DNA of 8,348 nt from Comamonadaceae bacterium CG_4_10_14_3_um_filter_60_75. GTDB taxonomy: Bacteria > Pseudomonadota > Gammaproteobacteria > Burkholderiales > Burkholderiaceae_C. Below the pieces are notes generated by a model that was given only the letters and a program-made list of their open reading frames with translations, did no database searches and was not told the origin of the DNA. Of the stretch, positions 1 to 5,828 are shown in pieces; position 1 is the stretch's first letter; each line of letters opens with the position of its first letter. The position numbers and the translations under genes were made by a program. The stretch lies in contig PFKL01000015.1 of assembly GCA_002784245.1 (NCBI GenBank), positions 1 through 8,348 on the forward strand, written 5' to 3'.

Positions 1-698
1 CCATTTTTGGCTTGTTGGTGATCTGGCTCAACACCAACCAGTATGCTACCGGTCTGGCGCTCACACTGTTTGGCACCGGTTTCTCGGCGTTTGTCGGCGC
101 CGGGTTTGTGCAGGCCAGAATTTCCGAGCGGCTGCCGTTCGCTGTGCCGGGCCTGGCCGATATTCCCTTGCTCGGGCCTGCCTTGTTTCGGCACCACCCG
201 CTGGTCTATGCCACGATTGGGTTGGCGCTGGCATTGATCTGGTTTTTGTATCGCACACGCAGCGGCCTGATCCTGCGCAGCGTGGGTGAGAGCCCCGAGT
301 CGGCGCACGCGCTGGGTTACCCGGTGCGGCGCATCCGGCTGCTGGCTGTGGTGGTGGGGGGCGCGTTGTGTGGGCTGGCTGGGGCTTACCTGTCGATTAT
401 CTACACGCCGCTGTGGGTCGAGGGTATGGTCGCTGGCAAAGGCTGGATTGCGTTGGCGCTGACCACGTTTGCCACTTGGCGGCCAGCCCGAGTGCTGTTG
501 GGGGCCTACCTGTTTGGTGGCGTTACCATGTTGCAGTTCCACCTGCAGGGCGCGGGTGTCGATGTGCCCAGCCAGGTTTTGAGCATGCTGCCGTACCTGG
601 CTACCATCGTTGTTCTGGCGCTGATTTCACGCAACCCGGCCTGGATTCGCATCAACATGCCCGCCAGTCTGGGCAAGCCGTTTTATCCGGGTAGCTGA
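1..698 (+). CDS. BMP-type ABC transporter permease (partial, 5' end missing)
   Basis: This inner-membrane permease of the BPD_transp_2 family is the kind that works with a BMP (basic membrane protein / PnrA-like) lipoprotein to import nucleosides or purines. The reading frame is open from base 3 to the TGA at 696-698, so about 231 C-terminal residues are present and the true start lies upstream of the window. Visible features are several hydrophobic membrane segments, a cytoplasmic coupling-loop sequence GESPESAHALGY (about nt 285-320) that would contact the ATPase, and a glycine-rich helix GGALCGLAGAY just after it. The PSQVLSMLPYLATIVVL stretch near the end is typical of the second permease in these operons (NupQ-like). 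The next gene on the same strand is the binding lipoprotein, which supports the assignment; the ATPase and first permease are presumably upstream. The substrate cannot be fixed from sequence; purine or nucleoside is inference from the family. Confidence 0.93.
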   Translation, partial: IFGLLVIWLNTNQYATGLALTLFGTGFSAFVGAGFVQARISERLPFAVPGLADIPLLGPALFRHHPLVYATIGLALALIWFLYRTRSGLILRSVGESPESAHALGYPVRRIRLLAVVVGGALCGLAGAYLSIIYTPLWVEGMVAGKGWIALALTTFATWRPARVLLGAYLFGGVTMLQFHLQGAGVDVPSQVLSMLPYLATIVVLALISRNPAWIRINMPASLGKPFYPGS

Positions 699-772
699 GG
701 CTCGCATTTCAAGATGGTACAGGGAAATACCACAGCGCCTGTCCTGTTGTCGCGATTCACGATAAATGATGC

Positions 773-804
773 ATCAGCCGGGCAAAGCGCATCGCCCGAC
801 TGAT
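773..804 (+). promoter_or_regulatory. Imperfect hairpin in permease-lipoprotein spacer
   Basis: The left arm ATCAG-C-CGGGC (773-783) pairs with the right arm GCCCG-A-CTGAT (794-804). This gives two 5-bp blocks separated by a single C/A mismatch, around a 10-nt loop (784-793). No T-run follows, so it does not look like a simple intrinsic terminator. A weaker second pairing lies downstream: GGTTGTGG at 812-819 against CCACACC at 845-851, with one bulged T. Together they suggest a structured spacer in the operon mRNA, possibly protecting the upstream or downstream part or tuning the excess of binding protein over permease. It matches no riboswitch consensus that I know. Function is inference. 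Confidence 0.4.
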
Positions 805-897
805 TCGTCGCGGTTGTGGGCCGGCTGGCAGGGGAATTTCACGACCACACCTCACTTCGAATCGCACCCAGAGCTGAATCTGCCCCTGTACAACACC

Positions 898-903
898 GAT
901 AAT
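898..903 (+). promoter_or_regulatory. Possible -10 box for the BMP lipoprotein gene
   Basis: GATAAT matches the sigma-70 -10 consensus at 5 of 6 bases and lies 51 bp upstream of the chosen ATG, in an AT-richer part of the spacer. The best -35 at 18 bp is CTGAAT (874-879), which is weak at 3 of 6. An internal promoter would fit the usual need for more binding protein than permease, but this is only a consensus match. Confidence 0.3.
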
Positions 904-943
904 TCACTTTTTTCTTCAAACCCCGTCGTAACCAACCTTTATC

Positions 944-948
944 AAGGA
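944..948 (+). promoter_or_regulatory. Ribosome binding site that fixes the BMP lipoprotein start
   Basis: AAGGA lies 6 nt before the ATG at 955. It supports that codon rather than the in-frame ATG at 766, which would add 63 residues with no signal-peptide character in front of the lipoprotein signal. Confidence 0.75.
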
Positions 949-954
949 CTTGAA

Positions 955-2109
955 ATGACTGACCTGCAAAAACGTTCGCTCCTGAAAATCGCAGCCCTGA
1001 CCGCTGTTGCCTCTGCCGCGCTGGTCGGCTGTGGCAAAAAGGAAGAAGCGGCTCCCGCCCCCGCGCCCGCGCCAGTGGCCGCGGCGCCGGCCAAGCCTGC
1101 ACCGCTGAAAATCGCCTTTGCCTACGTTGGCCCGGTGGGCGACGGTGGCTGGACCTTTGCCCACGACAACGGCCGCAAAGCGCTGGAGCAGGAATTTGGC
1201 GACAAGATAGCCACCTCCTACGTCGAGAACGTGCCTGAATCCGCCGATGCCGAGCGTGTGATCCGCGATATGGCTGGCCAAGGCAACAAACTCATCTTTG
1301 GCACCACCTTTGGCTACATGGAACCCATGGTCAAGCTGGCGCCCGAGTTCAAAGACGTCAAGTTTGAGCACGCCACCGGCTACAAGCAGGCCGAGAACAT
1401 GCGCACCTACGACAGCCGCACCTACGAAGGCGCGTACATGGCCGGTGTGATTGCTGGTGCCATGACCAAAAGCAACACGTTGGGCGTGGTGGCCTCGATC
1501 CCGATTCCCGAGGTGATCCGCAACATCAACAGCTTCACGCTGGGTGCGCAGTCAAGCAACCCGAAGATCAAGACCAAGGTGGTCTGGGTCAACGGCTGGT
1601 TTGACCCGCCGAAAGAAACCGAAGCCGCCACCAGCCTGATCAACAGCGGTGCCGACGTGCTGTTCCAGAACACCGATTCACCGGCGGTGTTGAAAACCGC
1701 TGAAGCCAAGGGTAAACGCGCTTTTGGTTGGGACTCTGACATGACCGCCTATGGACCGAAGGCCCATTTGGCTTCCAGCGTCATCAATTGGGGCCCGTAT
1801 TACATCCTGGCCACCAAAGAAGCGCTGGAAGGCACCTGGCAAGGCGGCGGTCACAGCTGGTGGGGCGTGAAAGAAGGCGCGATTGATATCGTGAGCATTG
1901 CTGAAGACGTACCCGCCGAAACCAAGGCCAAAGTGGAAGAAGTGAAAAAAGGCCTGGCCGATGGCAGCTTTGCCATCTGGAGTGGCCCGATCACCGACAA
2001 CACCGGCAAGGTGCAGGTGGCCAAAGACACGGTGGCTGATGACAAGTTCTTGAGTGGTTTGAATTTCTTCGTCAAGGGCGTGGAAGGCAAGGTGCCTGGC
2101 GCCAAGTGA
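955..2109 (+). CDS. BMP family ABC transporter substrate-binding lipoprotein
   Basis: This 384-residue periplasmic binding protein of the Bmp/PnrA-like family is the ligand-catching subunit of the transporter whose permease lies upstream. The start at 955 is preferred because it has an AAGGA site and gives a proper lipoprotein signal: positive residues (K6, R7, K11), a hydrophobic stretch, then the lipobox LVGC with the acylated cysteine at residue 26. A Pro/Ala-rich tether follows (about 33-49), and the binding domain starts near residue 50 with LKIAFAYVGPVGDGGW, the family's typical first strand and loop. Other family signatures are YEGAYMAGVIAG (157-168) and FGWDSDM (257-263), which corresponds to the region near the hinge that contacts the ligand in PnrA-type proteins. 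Family members bind purine nucleosides or related compounds; the actual ligand here is not readable from sequence. Translation ends just before a strong terminator, so this is the last gene of its operon. Confidence 0.93.
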   Translation: MTDLQKRSLLKIAALTAVASAALVGCGKKEEAAPAPAPAPVAAAPAKPAPLKIAFAYVGPVGDGGWTFAHDNGRKALEQEFGDKIATSYVENVPESADAERVIRDMAGQGNKLIFGTTFGYMEPMVKLAPEFKDVKFEHATGYKQAENMRTYDSRTYEGAYMAGVIAGAMTKSNTLGVVASIPIPEVIRNINSFTLGAQSSNPKIKTKVVWVNGWFDPPKETEAATSLINSGADVLFQNTDSPAVLKTAEAKGKRAFGWDSDMTAYGPKAHLASSVINWGPYYILATKEALEGTWQGGGHSWWGVKEGAIDIVSIAEDVPAETKAKVEEVKKGLADGSFAIWSGPITDNTGKVQVAKDTVADDKFLSGLNFFVKGVEGKVPGAK

Positions 2110-2125
2110 GCGCCTTACGGCAGAT

Positions 2126-2155
2126 GCAAAAAGCCGCCCGAGGGCGGCTTTTTGC
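2126..2155. terminator. Bidirectional intrinsic terminator
   Basis: Arms of 14 bp (2126-2139 and 2142-2155) are perfect reverse complements around GA. The folded form is a GCCGCC/GGCGGC stem with a CGAG tetraloop, preceded by A5 and followed by T5. Because the T-run and A-run are symmetrical it can stop transcription from both sides. It sits 17 bp after the BMP gene stop and 40 bp beyond the end of the convergent YhhQ-like gene. Confidence 0.93.
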
Positions 2156-2194
2156 TGGGTGAGAGGTTGGACGGTACAGTTCTGTTCGGTTTGG

Positions 2195-2740
2195 TCAGTG
2201 CAAGGGCACCCACAGTTGCAGGCGCGGCAACATGACGCGGTAAGGCGCCAGCAGCACGGCGGCCATCAACCATTTGACGCTCAGGTCACCGGCGGCCAGC
2301 GTGAGCCAATTCATGTCGGAGCCGTAAAACGCCAGGAAGAAAAAGATGCCGGTGTCGACGATCGACGCAAAGACCGAGCCGATCAGCGGCGCTTTCCACC
2401 AGCTCATGGCGCGCAGTTTGTTGAAGGCAACGATATCAAGCAGCTGGCCAACGATAAACGCCATGCCCGAGGCCACAGCAATGCGCCAGGGTGCCAGCGC
2501 CAGCGATACCACCACGGCGATGGCAAAGCCGGTCCAGGCGACGCGGCGGGCGCTGCTGGCTCCCACAGCACGGTTGGTCAGATCGGTCACCAAAAAAGCC
2601 ACCGGGAAGGTGAATGCACCCCAGGTCAGCCAGTCGTTGATGGGAAACTGCACCAGGTAGTTGGACGACACAATGACTATCATCATGGCCAGAATCGGTC
2701 GCCAGAGCAGCAAAAGGGGAGGATTAAGAGAATTTTTCAT
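2195..2740 (-). CDS. yhhQ: YhhQ-like queuosine precursor transporter (VUT family)
   Basis: This 181-residue inner-membrane protein of the VUT/DUF165 family resembles E. coli YhhQ, which takes up 7-deazaguanine precursors (preQ0/preQ1) for tRNA queuosine synthesis. Matches to the E. coli protein as I remember it are SSNYLVQFP (25-33), TWGAFTFP (39-46), TDLTNRAVGA (52-61), the GQLLDIVAFNKLR segment (98-110), and WWKAP followed by a VDTGIFFFLAF helix (114-138). It is somewhat shorter than YhhQ (221 residues), mostly at both termini. About five to six hydrophobic helices are visible. The start at 2740 begins MKNSL. The same frame stays open far upstream, but only antisense to dcd, so the extension is rejected. 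There is no clear ribosome binding site before this ATG, and a GATAAT box ends only 7 nt before it, so a leaderless transcript is possible. It is convergent with the BMP operon and divergent from dcd. Confidence 0.87.
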   Translation of the reverse strand: MKNSLNPPLLLLWRPILAMMIVIVSSNYLVQFPINDWLTWGAFTFPVAFLVTDLTNRAVGASSARRVAWTGFAIAVVVSLALAPWRIAVASGMAFIVGQLLDIVAFNKLRAMSWWKAPLIGSVFASIVDTGIFFFLAFYGSDMNWLTLAAGDLSVKWLMAAVLLAPYRVMLPRLQLWVPLH

Positions 2741-2747
2741 GGGCGCG

Positions 2748-2753
2748 ATTATC
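2748..2753 (-). promoter_or_regulatory. Possible -10 box for the yhhQ-like gene
   Basis: On the minus strand this reads GATAAT and ends 7 nt before the ATG at 2740. If used, transcription would begin at or next to the start codon. No convincing -35 is seen 15-18 bp upstream (the sequence there is G-rich), so the call is weak. Confidence 0.3.
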
Positions 2754-2778
2754 GCCGTACCGCGGCAAAACCCCTGCT

Positions 2779-2784
2779 TACAAT
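2779..2784 (+). promoter_or_regulatory. Possible -10 box for dcd
   Basis: TACAAT, one base from the TATAAT consensus, lies 28 bp before the dcd start in the short divergent spacer. No good -35 partner is seen. AGGA at 2798-2801 could be the dcd ribosome binding site, at a rather long 11-nt spacing. Confidence 0.35.
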
Positions 2785-2812
2785 CTGAGGAAAACGCAGG
2801 AACCCCACCCTC

Positions 2813-3388
2813 ATGAGCATCAAAAGCGACAAATGGATCCGCCGCATGGCCGAGCAGCACGGCATGATCGAGCCGTTTGAGCCCGGCCAGATTCGCCAAA
2901 ATGCAGCGGGCGAAAAAATTGTCAGCTATGGCACCAGCAGCTACGGCTACGACATTCGCTGCGCCCCAGAATTCAAGGTGTTTACCAACATCCACAGCAC
3001 GGTGGTGGACCCAAAGAACTTTGATGAAAAAAGTTTTGTCGATTTCAACGACGATGTCTGCATCATTCCACCGAACAGCTTCGCGCTGGCGCGCACGGTG
3101 GAATACTTTCGCATTCCGCGCAACGTGTTGACCGTTTGCCTGGGCAAAAGCACCTATGCGCGCTGCGGCATCATCGTCAACGTGACGCCGTTTGAGCCGG
3201 AGTGGGAGGGTTATGTGACGCTGGAATTTTCCAACACGACACCGCTGCCGGCCAAGATTTATGCCGGTGAGGGCTGTGCGCAGGTGCTTTTCTTTGAAAG
3301 CGACAAGGACGATGTCTGCGAGACCAGTTACAAAGACCGCGGTGGCAAATACCAGGGCCAGCGCGGTGTGACGCTGCCCAAGGCCTGA
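2813..3388 (+). CDS. dcd: dCTP deaminase
   Basis: This 191-residue cytosolic enzyme deaminates dCTP to dUTP, which dUTPase then turns to dUMP, the precursor for dTMP. The length fits the family (E. coli Dcd has 193 residues). Signatures are SYGTSSYGYDIR (38-49), a GKSTYARCGI segment (111-120) carrying the nucleotide-binding serine and arginine, and WEGYVTLEF (131-139) with the catalytic glutamate E138. The glycine- and arginine-rich end, KYQGQRGVTLP (179-189), is the C-terminal segment that closes over the triphosphate. The match is to the monofunctional deaminase rather than the bifunctional deaminase/dUTPase; I consider the latter less likely but have not aligned it. The gene starts 72 bp from the divergent yhhQ-like start and is followed after 83 bp by the RNA helicase gene on the same strand. 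Confidence 0.97.
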   Translation: MSIKSDKWIRRMAEQHGMIEPFEPGQIRQNAAGEKIVSYGTSSYGYDIRCAPEFKVFTNIHSTVVDPKNFDEKSFVDFNDDVCIIPPNSFALARTVEYFRIPRNVLTVCLGKSTYARCGIIVNVTPFEPEWEGYVTLEFSNTTPLPAKIYAGEGCAQVLFFESDKDDVCETSYKDRGGKYQGQRGVTLPKA

Positions 3389-3397
3389 CGCTTGGGG

Positions 3398-3403
3398 GAT
3401 AAT
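3398..3403 (+). promoter_or_regulatory. Possible -10 box for the RNA helicase gene
   Basis: GATAAT lies 10 bp after the dcd stop codon and 68 bp before the helicase ATG. The best -35 candidate at 17 bp is TGCCCA (3375-3380), only 3 of 6 matches. If active, it would start an mRNA at about 3409-3412, so the leader would consist almost wholly of the three hairpins described next, with the first one clipped by a base pair or more. Confidence 0.35.
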
Positions 3404-3406
3404 ACG

Positions 3407-3473
3407 GGTTCTGCCCTGATTCCTGGGGCAGAACCAGCTATCGGATGGATAGCAATTGAACACGAGCTTCAAT
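3407..3473 (+). promoter_or_regulatory. Three tandem hairpins in the RNA helicase leader
   Basis: Three inverted repeats lie end to end, each separated by a single A. Hairpin 1 is GGTTCTGCCC (3407-3416) with GGGCAGAACC (3426-3435), a perfect 10-bp stem with a 9-nt loop. Hairpin 2 is GCTATC (3437-3442) with GATAGC (3448-3453) and a 5-nt loop. Hairpin 3 is ATTGAA (3455-3460) with TTCAAT (3468-3473), a weak A/T-rich stem that includes the first two bases of the start codon. Its loop, CACGAGC, holds the only Shine-Dalgarno-like bases (GAG, 3464-3466). No T-run follows hairpin 1, so it is not a classical terminator for dcd, though it could act as a 3'-end stabiliser. Translation control or self-regulation by the helicase is inference. 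Confidence 0.5.
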
Positions 3474-4947
3474 GACCGAACTGATTTCTGATTCCGTATC
3501 GAACGAACTGACTGCCGACACCCCCATCATGGCCTTTGCCCAGCTGCAATTGGCCGCCCCGCTGGCCCGCGCCGTGGCCGAGATGGGCTACGAGTCGATG
3601 ACCCCGATCCAGGCGCAAGCCATTCCCGTGGTGCTGCAAGGGCGCGACGTGATGGGTGCTGCCCAAACCGGCACGGGTAAAACAGCCGCCTTTGCCTTGC
3701 CGTTGATGCAACGCATGCTCAAACATGAGAACGCATCCACGTCACCAGCGCGCCACCCGGTGCGCGCGCTGGTGCTGTTGCCCACGCGTGAACTGGCCGA
3801 CCAGGTGGCCGACAACATCAAGATGTACGGCCAATACACCAATCTGCGCAGCACGGTGGTGTTTGGTGGCATCGACATGAAGCCACAAACTCTTGAACTG
3901 AAAAAAGGCGTTGAAGTGCTGGTGGCCACGCCGGGACGCTTGCTTGACCATATCGAGGCCAAGAATTGCGTGCTCAACCAGGTCGAATACGTGGTGCTCG
4001 ACGAGGCCGACCGCATGCTTGACATTGGCTTTCTGCCTGACCTGCAGCGCATTTTGAGTTTTCTGCCCAAACAACGTACCACGCTGCTGTTTTCGGCGAC
4101 GTTCTCGCCCGAGATCAAGCGCCTGGCCAACAGCTACCTGCAAGACCCGGTGACGATCGAAGTCGCGCGCTCCAACGCGACAGCCTCCACCGTGGAACAA
4201 CACTTTTACAGTGTCGAGGGTGACGACAAGCGCCATGCGCTGCATCAGATACTGAAGGACCGTGGCATCAAGCAAGCGTTTGTGTTTGTCAACAGCAAGC
4301 TCGGCTGCGCACGGTTGGCGCGCTCGCTTGAGCGCGAAGGCCTCAAAACCACTGCGCTGCACGGCGACAAAAGCCAGGATGAGCGCTTGAAAGCGCTGGA
4401 ATCCTTCAAGAGCGGCGAGGTCGATTTGCTGGTGGCCACCGACGTGGCCGCGCGCGGCCTGGATATCAAGGACGTGCCCGCGGTATTCAACTTTGACATT
4501 CCGTTCCACGCTGAAGATTACGTACACCGCATTGGCCGCACGGGGCGCGCCGGGCAGTCTGGACTGGCGGTGACGTTTGTATCCAAGAGCGACCTGCGTC
4601 TCGTCACTGAAATAGAAAAACTGCTCAAGACCAAAGTTGTTTTGGAGCCGGTCGAATTTGAAGAAGACCTGCCAGACATCCGCAAGCAAGGTCGCATCAA
4701 CGATGGCCGACGCCTTTACCAGCCCGACCACGTCAGTGCCCCGCGCGCTGACAAACGTGAGTTTGCCCGTGCTGAGCCGCGGCACAGCCGACCCGCTGAT
4801 CCGTTTTTTGAGAAGCCCTACGAGCCGTCCCTGTCACCCGAGACCGCCCCGGCGTGGGAGGTCTCGGCGGTCAAACCGGGGTCGCGCAACATTTCCAGCA
4901 ACATCAAGACCAAGCGCAAGGTGGCCGCGCTGTTCGCGCGCGCCTGA
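3472..4947 (+). CDS. rhlE: DEAD-box ATP-dependent RNA helicase (RhlE group)
   Basis: This 491-residue cytosolic helicase uses ATP to unwind short RNA duplexes; relatives act in ribosome assembly, mRNA decay and cold adaptation. All motifs are intact: Q motif around F22 and TPIQ (Q47), motif I AQTGTGKT (64-71), Ia PTRELAD (104-110), Ib TPGR (153-156), II DEAD (177-180), III SAT (208-210), IV VFVNSK (271-276), V ARGLDI (327-332) and VI HRIGRTGRAG (352-361). After about residue 400 there is a charged, low-complexity tail ending in a basic NIKTKRKVAALF motif, which I associate with RhlE-type proteins of betaproteobacteria. The start at 3472 has only a weak GAG upstream. An in-frame ATG at 3529 would still leave the Q motif complete, so the first 19 residues are less certain. 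The gene follows dcd by 83 bp with a structured leader and ends 5 bp from convergent apaH. Confidence 0.94.
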   Translation: MTELISDSVSNELTADTPIMAFAQLQLAAPLARAVAEMGYESMTPIQAQAIPVVLQGRDVMGAAQTGTGKTAAFALPLMQRMLKHENASTSPARHPVRALVLLPTRELADQVADNIKMYGQYTNLRSTVVFGGIDMKPQTLELKKGVEVLVATPGRLLDHIEAKNCVLNQVEYVVLDEADRMLDIGFLPDLQRILSFLPKQRTTLLFSATFSPEIKRLANSYLQDPVTIEVARSNATASTVEQHFYSVEGDDKRHALHQILKDRGIKQAFVFVNSKLGCARLARSLEREGLKTTALHGDKSQDERLKALESFKSGEVDLLVATDVAARGLDIKDVPAVFNFDIPFHAEDYVHRIGRTGRAGQSGLAVTFVSKSDLRLVTEIEKLLKTKVVLEPVEFEEDLPDIRKQGRINDGRRLYQPDHVSAPRADKREFARAEPRHSRPADPFFEKPYEPSLSPETAPAWEVSAVKPGSRNISSNIKTKRKVAALFARA

Positions 4948-4955
4948 AGCCTTCA
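4945..4955. repeat. 11-bp palindrome holding both stop codons
   Basis: TGAAG-C-CTTCA is a perfect inverted repeat. Its left TGA is the stop of the RNA helicase gene and its right TCA is the TGA stop of apaH on the other strand. It is too short and lacks T-runs to be a normal terminator. Confidence 0.6.
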
Positions 4956-5804
4956 GTCCCCGGGTTTTTGCGCCTGCGGGCAAGTCACCTGGATCAATTC
5001 GTGCGGCTGGGCGGGGTCGCCCCGGTTGAGCTTGAGTGCGCTCAGGCAGCCGCCCCACACGCAGCCGGTGTCGAGCGCCAGCACATCATTGCGGCCCAAC
5101 CAACCCAGTGTTGACCAATGGCCAAAGGCGACGCTCACGTTGGCGCTTTGGCGACCCGGCACATCGAACCAAGGCAGGTGCCCTTTGGGTGCGGCGTTGG
5201 CACCGTCGGTGACGGTAAATTCCATCTCGCCTGCTGGCGTGCAAAAACGCAGACGCGTCAAGGCGTTGACGATAACGCGCAGGCGGTCGGTGCCGGTCAG
5301 CGAGTCGTTCCAGGCCGTGGGCGCGTTGCCGTACATGTGGTGCAGAAAATCGGGCAAGTCGGCGCTGCGCAGCAGGGTTTCCACTTCGCCCGCCAAAGAT
5401 ATTGTTTTTGTAGCACTCCACGAAGGCAGGACACCGGCGTGAACCATTAAATAGTCTTGATTCAAATGGCGGTGCAGCAGCGCCATGCGCTGGTGGCGCA
5501 ACCATTCCAGCATGGCGTGGCGGTCGCCTGCCTGCAGCACGTCGGCCAAAGTGTCTTTGCGACTGGGTTTGCGCGCGCCGTGGCTTGCCGCCAGCAGATG
5601 CAGATCGTGGTTGCCCAGCAGGCATTGCGCCGACGCGCCGTAGCCCATCAGGCGGCGCAATACGCCTGCCGAGTCGGGTCCCCGGTTGACCAGGTCGCCC
5701 AACATGAACAGCGTGTCGCGGCTGGGTGAAAACGAAATTTTGTCAAGCAAGGCTTGCAAGGCAGCATTGCAGCCTTGTACGTCGCCAATCAGGTAAAGTG
5801 CCAT
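4953..5804 (-). CDS. apaH: Symmetrical bis(5'-nucleosyl)-tetraphosphatase (Ap4A hydrolase)
   Basis: This 283-residue metallophosphoesterase splits diadenosine tetraphosphate symmetrically into two ADP. It thereby controls the Ap4A level, which rises under stress and can cap RNA 5' ends; ApaH also removes such Np4 caps in E. coli. The length equals the family norm (E. coli about 280). Metal-binding motifs are in order: GDVQGC (7-12), GDLVNRGP (36-43), GNHDLH (64-69), MVHAG (120-124) and AFGHW (226-230), followed by LDTGCVWGG (244-252). The first motif has Gln where E. coli has His; I recall this as normal in other ApaH proteins, so I do not read it as inactivation. The frame continues upstream to 6419 only antisense to the next gene, so the start at 5804 (MALYLIGD) is preferred. 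It is divergent from the CNNM/CorC-type gene with 24 bp between starts and convergent with the helicase gene. Confidence 0.97.
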   Translation of the reverse strand: MALYLIGDVQGCNAALQALLDKISFSPSRDTLFMLGDLVNRGPDSAGVLRRLMGYGASAQCLLGNHDLHLLAASHGARKPSRKDTLADVLQAGDRHAMLEWLRHQRMALLHRHLNQDYLMVHAGVLPSWSATKTISLAGEVETLLRSADLPDFLHHMYGNAPTAWNDSLTGTDRLRVIVNALTRLRFCTPAGEMEFTVTDGANAAPKGHLPWFDVPGRQSANVSVAFGHWSTLGWLGRNDVLALDTGCVWGGCLSALKLNRGDPAQPHELIQVTCPQAQKPGD

Positions 5805-5828
5805 GGTCTTGATTGTCGTTTGTCCTGC

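Noticed and set aside
2159..2788. 209-codon plus-strand frame across the yhhQ-like gene.
   Set aside because: Its composition is typical of an antisense shadow (rich in H, Q, R, G), and the minus strand gives a clear membrane protein with family motifs.
2741..3472. Open frame of about 244 codons on the minus strand, running in front of the yhhQ-like gene and antisense to dcd.
   Set aside because: It is the shadow of dcd. Its translation has no family character, and YhhQ-type homology begins only at about residue 10-25 after the ATG at 2740.
3742..4785. 347-codon open frame antisense to the RNA helicase gene.
   Set aside because: The helicase has every DEAD-box motif in the plus frame. Long antisense frames are expected in GC-rich genes, and this translation is histidine- and glutamine-rich with no recognisable domain.
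4953..5804. Possible catalytic loss in ApaH, because the first metal motif reads GDVQGC rather than GDVHGC.
   Set aside because: I recall Gln at this position in other ApaH proteins such as those of Pseudomonas, and all remaining metal-binding motifs are present.
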